A DNA stretch of 64,000 nucleotides, from the NCBI RefSeq assembly GCF_905397435.1, contig NZ_CAJPVI010000038.1, forward strand, positions 26,455 to 90,454. Reading direction: 5' to 3'. The notes below the pieces were generated by a model. It did not search any database and had not been told where the DNA came from. It worked only from the letters and a program-made list of their open reading frames with translations. Below are positions 36,216 through 46,762 of the stretch, piece by piece (positions within the stretch are counted from its first letter, which is position 1; each line of letters begins with the position of its first letter). The translations under genes were made by a program, and so were the position numbers. The stretch is from Cupriavidus numazuensis (GTDB lineage: Bacteria > Pseudomonadota > Gammaproteobacteria > Burkholderiales > Burkholderiaceae).

Positions 36216-37004
36216 ATGAAAATCCGCATCCTCAGCGATCTGCATATCGAGCACAACCTGCCCCAGGAGGTTCCGGACTGCGGCGCCGACCTCGTGGTGC
36301 TGGCCGGCGACATCGCCAACGGGCGAACTGGCATCGATTGGGCCGCGCGCACCTTCGACGTGCCGGTGATTTATGTGCCGGGCAATCACGAGTATTACGA
36401 AAGTAACTTCGAGACCGTGGACCGGCTGATGGCCGAGGCCAACGCCGAGCACGCACATGTGCAGGTCCTCAACGGCGGCGTGGCGGAATTTGGCGTCGAT
36501 CCGCGCAAGCGGGTACGCGTGATCGGCACGACGTGGTGGACCGACTACACGCTTTTCGGCACCGACCGGCGCGAGGCCTCGATGGAGGCTTGCGCCAAGG
36601 TGATGTTCGACCACAAGCTGATCCAGCTCGCGGGCGAGGACGGCCGCTGGCGACAGTTCCTGCCGCAGGATGCGCTGGAACGGCACGAGGCTGCGTCCGC
36701 ATGGCTGGCCGCGCAGCTCGCGCAACCGTTTGACGGCAAGACCGTCGTCGTCACGCACCACGGACCCGACCTGGGCAGCCTCGATCCGCGCTATTCACAC
36801 GACCTGGTGTCGGGCGGATTCCTGTCCCGGCGGCCCGACCTGGTGGCGCAGGCGGACCTGTGGATCCACGGCCATACGCACACCAGCTTCGATTACTTCA
36901 TCGACAACTCGCGCGTCGTCTGCAATCCGCGCGGCTACGTGAGCCGGCGCACGGGCGAACTGGAGAACGGCCGGTTCGACTGGTGCTACGTCGTGGAGGT
37001 CTGA
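36216..37004 (+). CDS. Calcineurin-like metallophosphoesterase
   Basis: A 262-residue metallophosphoesterase. The five metal-binding blocks are visible in order: SDLHIEH, LAGDIANG, PGNHEYY, VTHHGPD and HGHTHTS. The fold binds two metal ions and hydrolyses phosphoesters. The substrate cannot be told from sequence. The start at 36216 is chosen because GGGAG precedes it and the first block must begin near residue 5; an earlier in-frame start overlaps the Tad terminator. It is a single gene between two terminators. Confidence 0.93.
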   Translation: MKIRILSDLHIEHNLPQEVPDCGADLVVLAGDIANGRTGIDWAARTFDVPVIYVPGNHEYYESNFETVDRLMAEANAEHAHVQVLNGGVAEFGVDPRKRVRVIGTTWWTDYTLFGTDRREASMEACAKVMFDHKLIQLAGEDGRWRQFLPQDALERHEAASAWLAAQLAQPFDGKTVVVTHHGPDLGSLDPRYSHDLVSGGFLSRRPDLVAQADLWIHGHTHTSFDYFIDNSRVVCNPRGYVSRRTGELENGRFDWCYVVEV

Positions 37005-37042
37005 GCCACGGCCGCGTACATCGACACGGGCTCCAAAAGCAA

Positions 37043-37072
37043 AACCCCCGCAGGCTTGCACCTGCGGGGGTT
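37043..37072. terminator. Bidirectional terminator between metallophosphoesterase gene and groEL
   Basis: Arms AACCCCCGCAGG and CCTGCGGGGGTT are perfect complements around a 6-base loop. T-runs follow on both strands. It serves the two convergent genes. Confidence 0.92.
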
Positions 37073-37114
37073 TTTTCAGACAGCCTGCCTGTTAAGGCAG
37101 TCAGTCGGCGTGAT

Positions 37115-38758
<1,644 letters not shown>

Positions 38759-38804
38759 GTTCTGATTCTCCTAATTCGGTACGGTGCTAGTCGTCAACAA
38801 GTGA

Positions 38805-39095
38805 TTACTTGTTCACCACGGCCATGATGTCTTCTTCGCGCATGACCAGCAGTTCCTGGCCATCGACCTTCACGCCCTGGCCGGCATACTTGCCGAACAG
38901 CACACGGTCACCCACCTTGACGTCGAGGACAATGTTGTTGCCCTTGTCATCCTTCTTGCCCGGGCCGACGGCCAGCACTTCGCCTTGATCCGGCTTCTCG
39001 GCGGCGTTGTCGGGAATCACGATACCGGACGCGGTCTTGGTTTCATTGTCCAGACGCTTCACGATCACACGGTCGTGCAAAGGACGCAGATTCAT
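38805..39095 (-). CDS. groES: Co-chaperonin GroES (10 kDa)
   Basis: A 96-residue lid subunit of the chaperonin. MNLRPLHDRVIVKR, the mobile loop around ETKTASGIVIPD, and GDRVLFGKYAGQGVKVDG are typical. The ATG at 39095 has an AGGAG site 7 bases upstream; a 12-residue upstream extension is not credible. It is the first gene of the groESL operon. Confidence 0.99.
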   Translation of the reverse strand: MNLRPLHDRVIVKRLDNETKTASGIVIPDNAAEKPDQGEVLAVGPGKKDDKGNNIVLDVKVGDRVLFGKYAGQGVKVDGQELLVMREEDIMAVVNK

Positions 39096-39188
39096 ACGGA
39101 CTCCTAGATACAAAAGTGAGTTTTGATTCACAAGCAGGCCGCGATATGAACTCGGCGGCCGCGGAATTTCGGGTACCGCAGGGGGCTG

Positions 39189-39215
39189 TTAGCACTCACC
39201 CCCAGCGAGTGCTAA
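39189..39215 (-). promoter_or_regulatory. CIRCE operator of groESL
   Basis: A perfect inverted repeat TTAGCACTC-N9-GAGTGCTAA, the binding site of the heat-shock repressor HrcA. It touches the -10 box of the groESL promoter, so repressor binding should block transcription initiation directly. Confidence 0.97.
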
Positions 39216-39243
39216 TTATAGGGACGGGGTATGGCCATTTCAA
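39215..39243 (-). promoter_or_regulatory. Sigma70 promoter of groESL
   Basis: On the minus strand TTGAAA (39238-39243) and a consensus TATAAT (39215-39220) are separated by 17 bp. The expected transcription start falls inside the CIRCE element. No sigma32-type promoter was recognised. Confidence 0.88.
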
Positions 39244-39370
39244 GACAGCGGCTTGATGGGGGTTTTCCCTTGGTCAATGTGACGGGGATCCACGTGGCCC
39301 CGCCCATTGCTCAATACAGTCTCGCGCGAAGGACGCGTTCCGACGCAGATTCTTCATAAGAAACAATGAG

Positions 39371-41362
39371 TTAAAGGGATCTGCGCGGCTTCGGTGATGC
39401 AAAGCACAGGAACCCCAGAGCGATCAGCGCCGCTGCAAACAGCGGGGAAAGTGCGCCGCCGCCTCCACTCCCCTGTTCGGGCGCCGATGCCGTCGTACCC
39501 GTCGGGGCAGGCTGTGCCGGCGTCGTAGCCGGCGATGAAGACACCACTACCCGGGAAACCACAGACAGATCGCTGGACGCAGCCACCCCGCTGTCATTGC
39601 GAAGCGTCGCGCGAAATCCATAGCTGCCCTCGGCGGCCAGGGTCGCCGAAATGTGACTGCCATCGACCGGCACCAGATTTACCCCGGGCCCGGACGTCTG
39701 CGTCCACTCGATAGCCTGGACGGTCCTTCCGTAGCCCGGCCCGCCGTTGGCCGATAGCGTGACCGTGGTGCCCGGCAGGACATTGAAGCCGGTGGCCCCA
39801 GCCTGTACAACGGGCAAGCCGGACGCCAATGCCACGGCGGCATCCGCGTCGAGCATGCCGGCGCCACACTGCACATTGACCTGCTGACAGTAGGTCCCCG
39901 GAGGGAACGGGCGTGCCGATTGCTGCAGCAGTTGAAGCACGTCGGCCGGAGTCAGCTGCGGATTCGCCGACAGCATCAGGCTGACGACACCGGTGACATG
40001 CGGCGCAGCGACGCTGGTGCCAATGCTGGTGGCATAGCCGGCGTCGACGGGGACGGTCGTTCCCGTGTTTGAGAGCGACAGCACGCTGCGCTGAGTACCG
40101 GTGATGCGGCTTCCCGCCCCCCCACCTGGCGCGCTCAGGGCGGTCCCCGAGCCCACGTTGGCATAGTCGGCATTGTCGCCGTCGGCAGTGTGCGCGGTCA
40201 CGCCGATCACGCCACTGCAATTGGCGGGCGACGCAATGGCACTCGCACCGTTGTTTCCCGTTGCGGCAATCACCACAACCCCGGCCGCACGCGCGGCGTT
40301 CACCGCGCCCTGCATGATCGATGTGCAGGGCGCATACGCGCCAAGGCTCATATTGACGACGCGGGCCGGATTCGGGTTGACGGGCATTCCTGGCACCGCC
40401 AGTCCTGCAACCCAGTAAAGCGCGTCGATGACATCAGAGGTAACACCACCGCATCTCCCCAGCACACGCGCCATCATGACGCGCGCCGTTGGATTGATAC
40501 CCGCGATACCGATCCCATTGTCCTGGCCCGCGGCAACGATCCCCGCGACATACGTGCCATGCCAGCTGCTGGGCGTGGCAAGCCCACAGAGTTGCGGGTA
40601 GTTCGCCGCGTCGGATGCCGTGACCCAGTCTCCCGGATCTGACGGATCGGGGTCGCGCCCGGCAATGCCATCATTCTTGACAAAGCCCGCGCCAAGATAG
40701 CCGCCCGTCTTGCTGTCCGGCGTGGAAGTCAGTGTCGCGGCACTCAGGAAGTCGTAGCCGGGCAAGAGATTTGCCGCCGTGATATCAGGGTGTCCCGTCA
40801 GCCCCGTATCAAGAATTGCGACATTTACCGCGCCAGGGCCTGGCGAGCGTTTCCACGCCTGCGCGAGATTTGCGCCACCCGGCACGCTCGACGGACTTGC
40901 GAGGTTCCATTGATCGGCAAATCGCGGGTCGGCACCGCTATACGCTGCCGGATGGACGCGATAGTCCGGCTCGACAGACTCGAACTGCCCGCTTGCCAGC
41001 ATTCTGCGGGCAATGTCCTGTGCCTCGGGGCTCGTAAGCGGCCGCGGCAAGCGGAGCACGTGCGCGCCATCTGCCATCACGCGTACGTGGGCCATTGGCA
41101 TCAGCGCGCTGGCCGACCAGCGTTGAATCTGCATTTGCGTCGGCGACGATGGCGGACTTTCCATCCGGTGGCTGCCTTGCAGACCTTGCGGCGAGGGTTC
41201 CTTCACAAGGATTTGCGCAACGGATTCCGACGGCACCAGCATCGGCGATATCTTCTGCGCCCCCCACGAGGTGCCGGATAACGCACTACACATACCTATT
41301 GCCACAGCAACGAACCGGCGTTTCGTACTGGCAACTGGCAATACAAGTCGGCTTTGAATCAT
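39371..41362 (-). CDS. Subtilisin-like (S8) serine protease with C-terminal GlyGly-CTERM-like anchor
   Basis: A 663-residue exported S8 protease. The signal segment (residues about 12-37) is followed by a propeptide and the catalytic domain, with D185 (AILDTGLTGH), H268 (SSWHGTYVAG) and S450 (GTSVAAPHVTG). The oxyanion asparagine lies in AATGNNG. After an Ig-like region the tail has GSGGGGALSPLF, a hydrophobic helix and basic KPRRSL. That layout matches GlyGly-CTERM sorting signals processed by rhombosortase. ATG 41362 is preferred over a TTG six codons earlier. Two copies of the regulatory palindrome described below lie 38-72 bp upstream. Confidence 0.9.
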   Translation of the reverse strand: MIQSRLVLPVASTKRRFVAVAIGMCSALSGTSWGAQKISPMLVPSESVAQILVKEPSPQGLQGSHRMESPPSSPTQMQIQRWSASALMPMAHVRVMADGAHVLRLPRPLTSPEAQDIARRMLASGQFESVEPDYRVHPAAYSGADPRFADQWNLASPSSVPGGANLAQAWKRSPGPGAVNVAILDTGLTGHPDITAANLLPGYDFLSAATLTSTPDSKTGGYLGAGFVKNDGIAGRDPDPSDPGDWVTASDAANYPQLCGLATPSSWHGTYVAGIVAAGQDNGIGIAGINPTARVMMARVLGRCGGVTSDVIDALYWVAGLAVPGMPVNPNPARVVNMSLGAYAPCTSIMQGAVNAARAAGVVVIAATGNNGASAIASPANCSGVIGVTAHTADGDNADYANVGSGTALSAPGGGAGSRITGTQRSVLSLSNTGTTVPVDAGYATSIGTSVAAPHVTGVVSLMLSANPQLTPADVLQLLQQSARPFPPGTYCQQVNVQCGAGMLDADAAVALASGLPVVQAGATGFNVLPGTTVTLSANGGPGYGRTVQAIEWTQTSGPGVNLVPVDGSHISATLAAEGSYGFRATLRNDSGVAASSDLSVVSRVVVSSSPATTPAQPAPTGTTASAPEQGSGGGGALSPLFAAALIALGFLCFASPKPRRSL

Positions 41363-41380
41363 TCCCACACACCTCAACAA

Positions 41381-41765
41381 TCAAGACCCAGATACTAAAT
41401 CGGACTATTCCTATTAAAAGTTAAATATTCCGAGAATCTCATTGTTCCGGCAGATGCAATATCACATAAGCAATTGTTTTTATTGGATATTTTCTTACAA
41501 TATAAATTGTAATAAATGTTGATAATATCAAGACAATGGATCAAAAACGATGTAGCGAAATTGAGATTTGCTGCCCCGGATAATCAGTATCCAAGGCGCT
41601 CCCGATGCACTCCCTTCGCGCCGCGGGCGGCGCGCAAGCCATGCGGGCCGATGGAACCGGCCACCGCGATCTTCATCCCGCTGATGCGAGGCACTATGCT
41701 GTATGCACATCTTGGGCACTCACCCCCGGGGGCTAGCTGCGCAAGGCACGCGTCGCGAACTCCGG
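41381..41765. other. AT-rich divergent intergenic region
   Basis: The stretch 41380-41570 is markedly AT-rich compared with the rest of the window. It holds two copies of the palindromic motif and a perfect TTACAAT-ATAA-ATTGTAA palindrome at 41495-41512. A possible forward promoter, TTGTTT (41474-41479) - 16 bp - TACAAT (41496-41501), points toward the first hybrid kinase. No gene is supported. Confidence 0.6.
41400..41414. promoter_or_regulatory. Palindromic motif site 1 (subtilase / kinase A intergenic)
   Basis: TCGGACTATTCCTAT on the plus strand, a match to the locus motif TCGGAnt-ATTCCTA. A diverged second copy (TCGGAATATTTAAC on the minus strand, 41420-41433) lies beside it. The second copy is 22-23 bp upstream of TAGTAT (41392-41397) on the minus strand, a possible -10 for the protease gene. 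Confidence 0.6.
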
Positions 41766-44700
41766 ATGGCCGATATGAAGGCAAAGCGCACTTCGTCTGC
41801 TGTGTATCGATGTCTGATCCTGTGGGTGTCGGTCCTCTCCCTTTCATGGATAGAGCCAACCTGTGCGGCGGGAACCGTCGCCCCTGCCGAGGCGAAGCAG
41901 TCGGTCACGGTCGGCGTTGTCAGGGAGGGGTGGCCCCCACTGCTGATCTTGCGGGATGAACAGCTTTCCGGCGCGTCCTTCGACATATTGCGCGCCGCGC
42001 TCGGGGCCGGTATCACCTACAACGTCCGCGTCTATCCCGACCTGCCCACGCTGGCCGAAGCCGCCTGCGCGGGCCAGTTCGACGTCATGCTCGCCAGGCA
42101 AGGGCCGGCCGCGGGCACAGGGTGCCTGCAGACGACGAATCCATACTATGACGCCGACACCGTGCTGATCGGCCGTACCGCAGACCTGACGGCCGACGGC
42201 AGTCTCCATCCCCGGCCAAGGATCGCGCTGGACGCGGGCTCGCATTTCGACGTTTCGTCGCGCGACCGATATCCGGATGCGACCTTCCTGCGTGTGTCCA
42301 ACACGACCGAAGGCCTGCGCGCCGTAGCCAACGGCAGTGCCGACTACTACGTCACCCTTCAGCCCGTTGCCGAGTATCAATTGAGCCAGGCCGAGTTTGC
42401 GAGCCTGTCGGAAGCCGCGCATTACCGGGATGCCAACAGCAGCATCAGCTTTGCCGTCACGTCGTCGGCCGCAATGCTCGGCAGGCGCTTGAATGTCGGG
42501 CTGGCTAACATGCCGGAAGCAACCCGGGTCGAGATATTCGCGCGCTGGATGACCGCGGGCCGCATCCGGCAAGAGCAGGACCGCCAGTTCCTGCTGACGC
42601 TCGAGGAACGTGCTTACCTCCGGTCCCTGCCCGCCCTGCGGGTCAACCTGGATCCGGGGCTGGCGCCTTACAGCTACCTTGACGACAGCGGAGAGCCCAC
42701 GGGCATCGCCGTCGACTACCTGGCTTATCTCGAGGAAACATTGGGCATCACGTTCAATCGCCAGCCCCCCTCACGCTTCGCCACGGCCATTGAGTCGCTC
42801 CGGAATGGCAGCCTGGACATCATTGCAGTGGTGCTGCCGAACGATCCTGCCCTGGGGGCCGTCCCCGCTTCCCGCCCCTATGCCGTCTTTCCGATTGCCA
42901 TCATCGGCAAGCAGGCAACGCCTACCGTTGCCGGGCTTGCCGACCTGAAAGCCGCGCGGATTGCGGTCACCGACGGGGGAGGCATCAGGTCGCTGGTTCA
43001 GCAGGTGTTGCCGCGCGCGAATGTCGTCGTCCTACCCGGCATCCGCGCGGGCATGGAAGCCGTAAAGAATGGCCAGGCGGACGTCTATGTGGACGACCTT
43101 GCCGCAGCCAACTTCGAGTTGCTGCGCAACTACGGCGATTTGCTCAGGATCATCGGCTCGGATGCCATCCAGGTACAAACGGCGCTGGCGATCAGGCCAG
43201 ACCTGGCCGAACGGCTGATGCCGCTGATCAACCGGGCCCTTGCGGCCATGCCGGAGCAACGGCGCCTCGCTATCCAGCATCGATATATCACGGCGACCTA
43301 CTCGTTCGGCTACTCGTTGGGAGCGGCGCTATTGCGGTCGGCTCCCTTGATTCTGGGGCTGCTTTGCGTGGTCGGCATCCTGATGCGATCTCGGCAACTC
43401 CTGCGCAAGGAGGCCGCAGTGCGGCGCGCGGCGGAGCACCGTCTTCAGGAAATCACCGGGAGCATTCCGGCCATTGTCTATCAGTGCCGTCGCCCGGCGG
43501 GCAGCACCGCACAATTCGAATTCACATATGCGGCGGGCAATGGGGAAAGCTCGCTCGGTATCGCGCCGAGAGACTTGCTGGAGTCGAAACTGTCTCTCGA
43601 GCGCGTGGTCGATCCGCGCTACCAGGCGCTGGTCCGCGCCAAGCTGAGCGAGCCGGTGAATTCCGACCTGCCGGTCGAGCTCGATTACCTGATACACGGC
43701 GCGCTTGGCCCGCGATGGATCAGAGTCCGTGCCGTCACACGAATCGAAAGCGGCTACGTGATCCGGACAGGCGTGGTGTCGGACGTCTCGGAGCAGCATC
43801 GGCAGGCAGAGGCCCTGGCCGAAGCGACCACTGCGGCAGAAGCAGCACTGCGCGCCAAGGAAAGCTTCCTTGCCATGATGAGCCACGAGATACGCACACC
43901 GCTCAATGGCGTGCTCGGCCTGCTGGAAGTCCTGCACTCGACGAGGCTCGACACCGAACAACGGCGTTTGCTCTCACTGGTCGTCGAATCGGGGCAGTCG
44001 CTTGCGCAGATTCTCGACGACGTTCTCGATTACGCGAAGATGGAAGCCGGCAAGCTGGCGATCCTGCCAACTCCAACGGACCTGCGCGATCTGGCTGACA
44101 GTGTGCTCGGGCTGCTCGCCCCGCAAGCCAACAACAAGGGCATCCAGCTTCGCATCCACATTGCGCCGCAGGTACCCGCGACGATTTCCGCCGACGCGAT
44201 CCGCCTTCGGCAGATCCTGTTCAATTTGCTGGGGAATGCCATCAAGTTTACGGACCATGGCAACGTGATCCTGCGCATCTACATCGAAGCCGTCCACGGG
44301 GAAGACGCGGACCTCGCGATCCAAGTTGCCGACACGGGTATCGGCATCTCTCCCGAGAACCTGCAACGACTGTTTAGCCCGTTCGTACAGAGCGATCACA
44401 GCTCTACCCGCAGTTACGGCGGCACCGGTCTTGGCCTTTCCATATGCAAGCGGCTGGCGAGCCTGATGAACGGCGAACTCACGATGCAGAGTGAACCTGG
44501 CGAGGGAACGACCGTCACACTGCGGATAATATGCCCCGTCCTCTGCACCAGCTACGACCTGCCCGCATTCAAAGGGCGCCTCGTCATGGTGTCCGTGCGG
44601 GATGCGCCCTCCGCCGCTTGCTTGCGCGCTTATGCGCAGGCGGCGGGCCTGGTGTCGCTCGACGATCCGCCTGCCGCGGGAACGCCGTATAGCCATCTGT

Positions 44701-45791
44701 ACGACGGCGATCTTCCTCCCGGCGTGCCGTGCAAGTATGCGATTCAGGTCACGAACACGCCAAAGCAGCTGGGTTTCGCAGTGGTCGGCGGCACCGTGAG
44801 GCTCAGCCAGAACCCACTGCGCTGGTCGGCCTTTCTTGGCGCACTCAAGGAGTCCATCCGCGCGGCAGACCCCGCGGCGTCCCCCGCATTTGCGATACCC
44901 GGCAACGATGGCATCGCGCAGTCGATAGTCACGCATGCACCGCAAAAACAGGTTCGCGTACTGGTGGCGGAAGATCATCCCATCAACCGTGAACTGATAC
45001 GCCAGCAGCTCGACCTGCTCGGCTATCCATGCTCCCTTTGCAAGGATGGGCATGAAGCGCTGCAGGCATTGCTGCGCGAGCCATTTGATCTGGTTCTGAC
45101 AGACTGCCACATGCCCGTCATGGATGGCTTCGATCTGGCGCGCGCGATCCGCGCCAGTACCGACGAGCGCGTGCGCGGCTTGCGCATTGTCGGCGTTACC
45201 GCGACCACGCTCGCCGAAGAACACCAGCGTTGCTTCGATGTGGGCATGAGTGCCTATGTGCTGAAGCCCACGACACTCGCCTCCCTGCAAAAGGCGCTGG
45301 ACGGCTCACTGGCATCGCAGCCTGGCGTGACCGGTATCGTGGTGGATGGCGAAGCGCCGGGCCCGATCGAGCCATTGGCGGCCGCACTGACGTTCGATCC
45401 GCGTCGCGTCAGCCGCGAGACGCTGCTGGGAGGACTGGGTAGCGGCCTGTGGACCGATGCGATGCTGGCCACGTGCCGGGAGTCCATCCACGCGGACCGG
45501 GACGGCCTGGCCCGGGAACTCGTGGCAAACGGTGAACCGTCTGTCGGGCGCCTGCGTGAATGGTGCCACCGTGCCGGCGGCGCCATGGCCATGTTCCAGG
45601 TGCCCTATATCGACCAGTTGTTCGACGGCTTCAGCGCAATTGTCAAACGTGGCGACAAGGAACAGATTCTGGCGGCCGGCGCTTCGATGCTGGCGATGCT
45701 TTCCTACCTGGCGAGCCTGATATCCGTCCCCGGGGAGACGGCGGCTGCCCCGGCAGCCGGCCCCGAAATGAACGCGCCCGAAAGGCGCTGA
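41766..45791 (+). CDS. BvgS/EvgS-type hybrid sensor histidine kinase A
   Basis: A 1341-residue membrane phosphorelay kinase. An N-terminal signal/anchor (about 10-32) precedes two periplasmic Venus-flytrap (SBP_bac_3) domains (about 45-260 and 290-512). A transmembrane helix (about 520-541) and one PAS domain (about 558-680) follow. HisKA carries H707 in MMSHEIRTPLNG. HATPase (about 808-922) has NAIKFTDHG and GGTGLGLSICKRL. Next come a diverged receiver-like segment, an intact receiver with D1113 (LTDCHMPVMDG) and a C-terminal HPt with H1268 (WCHRAGGA). This is the BvgS order. No regulator gene adjoins it; the likely output is the NarL-type regulator at 59.3 kb. ATG 41775 is an alternative start. 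Confidence 0.92.
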   Translation: MADMKAKRTSSAVYRCLILWVSVLSLSWIEPTCAAGTVAPAEAKQSVTVGVVREGWPPLLILRDEQLSGASFDILRAALGAGITYNVRVYPDLPTLAEAACAGQFDVMLARQGPAAGTGCLQTTNPYYDADTVLIGRTADLTADGSLHPRPRIALDAGSHFDVSSRDRYPDATFLRVSNTTEGLRAVANGSADYYVTLQPVAEYQLSQAEFASLSEAAHYRDANSSISFAVTSSAAMLGRRLNVGLANMPEATRVEIFARWMTAGRIRQEQDRQFLLTLEERAYLRSLPALRVNLDPGLAPYSYLDDSGEPTGIAVDYLAYLEETLGITFNRQPPSRFATAIESLRNGSLDIIAVVLPNDPALGAVPASRPYAVFPIAIIGKQATPTVAGLADLKAARIAVTDGGGIRSLVQQVLPRANVVVLPGIRAGMEAVKNGQADVYVDDLAAANFELLRNYGDLLRIIGSDAIQVQTALAIRPDLAERLMPLINRALAAMPEQRRLAIQHRYITATYSFGYSLGAALLRSAPLILGLLCVVGILMRSRQLLRKEAAVRRAAEHRLQEITGSIPAIVYQCRRPAGSTAQFEFTYAAGNGESSLGIAPRDLLESKLSLERVVDPRYQALVRAKLSEPVNSDLPVELDYLIHGALGPRWIRVRAVTRIESGYVIRTGVVSDVSEQHRQAEALAEATTAAEAALRAKESFLAMMSHEIRTPLNGVLGLLEVLHSTRLDTEQRRLLSLVVESGQSLAQILDDVLDYAKMEAGKLAILPTPTDLRDLADSVLGLLAPQANNKGIQLRIHIAPQVPATISADAIRLRQILFNLLGNAIKFTDHGNVILRIYIEAVHGEDADLAIQVADTGIGISPENLQRLFSPFVQSDHSSTRSYGGTGLGLSICKRLASLMNGELTMQSEPGEGTTVTLRIICPVLCTSYDLPAFKGRLVMVSVRDAPSAACLRAYAQAAGLVSLDDPPAAGTPYSHLYDGDLPPGVPCKYAIQVTNTPKQLGFAVVGGTVRLSQNPLRWSAFLGALKESIRAADPAASPAFAIPGNDGIAQSIVTHAPQKQVRVLVAEDHPINRELIRQQLDLLGYPCSLCKDGHEALQALLREPFDLVLTDCHMPVMDGFDLARAIRASTDERVRGLRIVGVTATTLAEEHQRCFDVGMSAYVLKPTTLASLQKALDGSLASQPGVTGIVVDGEAPGPIEPLAAALTFDPRRVSRETLLGGLGSGLWTDAMLATCRESIHADRDGLARELVANGEPSVGRLREWCHRAGGAMAMFQVPYIDQLFDGFSAIVKRGDKEQILAAGASMLAMLSYLASLISVPGETAAAPAAGPEMNAPERR

Positions 45792-45932
45792 CATCAGGTC
45801 ACCGGCGCACCCGCAACCACGCCGCCGTTTGCAATCCCCGGAATGCCCGGCGGCGCGTGCGTCATTGCCATGGATTCCGGTACGGAAGCCCTGACCTGGC
45901 ACTACCGCGGGCCGTCGGGATCAACAAGCCAG

Positions 45933-46388
45933 TCATTCCCGCCCGGCTAGTATCCAGAGCGGGGGAGTCTCTGTCATGGCGCGACTCCCCGCTTCATCGG
46001 CCGGCATGGCAGCGTCGTTATCGCCGCCAGGCCGAGCGCCGATCCGGCTTGCCGGATCGCCCCCCGGGGCCGCCGCCCCCATCGACTCCGGCAGGCCACC
46101 CGTGCACTGACAACCCTCGTCGCCAGCGATGGCCGACGCTTTCGACGTCGTGGCGGTTTGTGCCCTGGCTGTGACGGCCACGCCCTCATAACCAAACGGG
46201 ATCTCGTTCCGCATCGGCGCAGCTTGCGCCTGGCCGATCGCGGCCAGCGAACCGGCTGCTGCCAGGATCACGGTGGCCCTGCGCAGCGACGAGCGTCCAC
46301 AGCCTTTGCCGCGGGCTTTTGCAGACTCGGCCACGGCAACCCATATGCGCGCGGTGGCGCTCCAGACAATGCGATAGATGGTGTTCAT
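45933..46388 (-). CDS. Orphan small exported protein with ESPR-type signal peptide
   Basis: A 151-residue protein whose first 25 residues (MNTIYRIVWSATARIWVAVA...) are an extended signal peptide region (ESPR), otherwise found on large type V secreted proteins. The adhesin at 50.7 kb has the same kind of start (MNRIYRLIWNAAQNAWSVAS). A hydrophobic core ends near GQAQA. The remaining ~95 residues have no beta-helix or anchor features. GAGG precedes the ATG. A palindromic motif and a -10-like TATTGT lie upstream with the same geometry as for the adhesin gene. It may be a truncated adhesin remnant or a distinct short secreted protein. Confidence 0.65.
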   Translation of the reverse strand: MNTIYRIVWSATARIWVAVAESAKARGKGCGRSSLRRATVILAAAGSLAAIGQAQAAPMRNEIPFGYEGVAVTARAQTATTSKASAIAGDEGCQCTGGLPESMGAAAPGGDPASRIGARPGGDNDAAMPADEAGSRAMTETPPLWILAGRE

Positions 46389-46677
46389 TTCAGATAGCCT
46401 CGAATCAATCAGGGAAACTGGATTCGCGGCAAGGGCAGTCCCGCCGGGCTTGCGCAGGTGCGCCGTCCGGGGTGGCTTCAGCTCTCGGGAAACGGGTGCA
46501 CGCCTGGTGCCACCCGCTCAATCTGGAAACTGTTGCTGCGAACCTATGATTCAACAATAGGGCTGGCCCGCAGGTCCCACCCTAGGAGAAATCCGAGAGT
46601 CAAAGCGCGCCGGTCTCCGGCGATCAATACCGCGCCGTTGCAATCCGGCATGCGGATATCGGCACCCCGAAAAGCAA
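46389..46677. other. Intergenic region upstream of the orphan ESPR gene
   Basis: About 290 bp between the ESPR gene and the terminator of the lipoprotein gene, both on the minus strand. It contains the palindromic motif at 46582-46596 and its associated -10-like hexamer. I see no gene. Confidence 0.6.
46554..46596 (-). promoter_or_regulatory. Palindromic motif site 2 with -10-like hexamer (orphan ESPR gene)
   Basis: On the minus strand TCGGATTTCTCCTAG (46582-46596) is followed after exactly 22 bp by TATTGT (46554-46559). The implied leader is about 160 nt. The geometry equals that upstream of the adhesin gene. Confidence 0.6.
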
Positions 46678-46706
46678 AATGGCCGATGCTTCACACATCG
46701 GCCATT
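46678..46706 (-). terminator. Rho-independent terminator after the adhesin-lipoprotein operon
   Basis: Arms AATGGCCGATG and CATCGGCCATT enclose a 7-base loop. The minus strand continues with a T-rich tail. It lies about 57 bp after the lipoprotein stop. Confidence 0.85.
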
Positions 46707-46762
46707 CGTCGAGGATGACACCGGCGCGCCTTGCACACCGGTAATGTCGGAGGCACGTCGAC

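Noticed and set aside
45792..45932. Possible terminator between kinase A and the ESPR gene
   Set aside because: GC-rich short inverted stretches are present, but no convincing stem followed by T residues.
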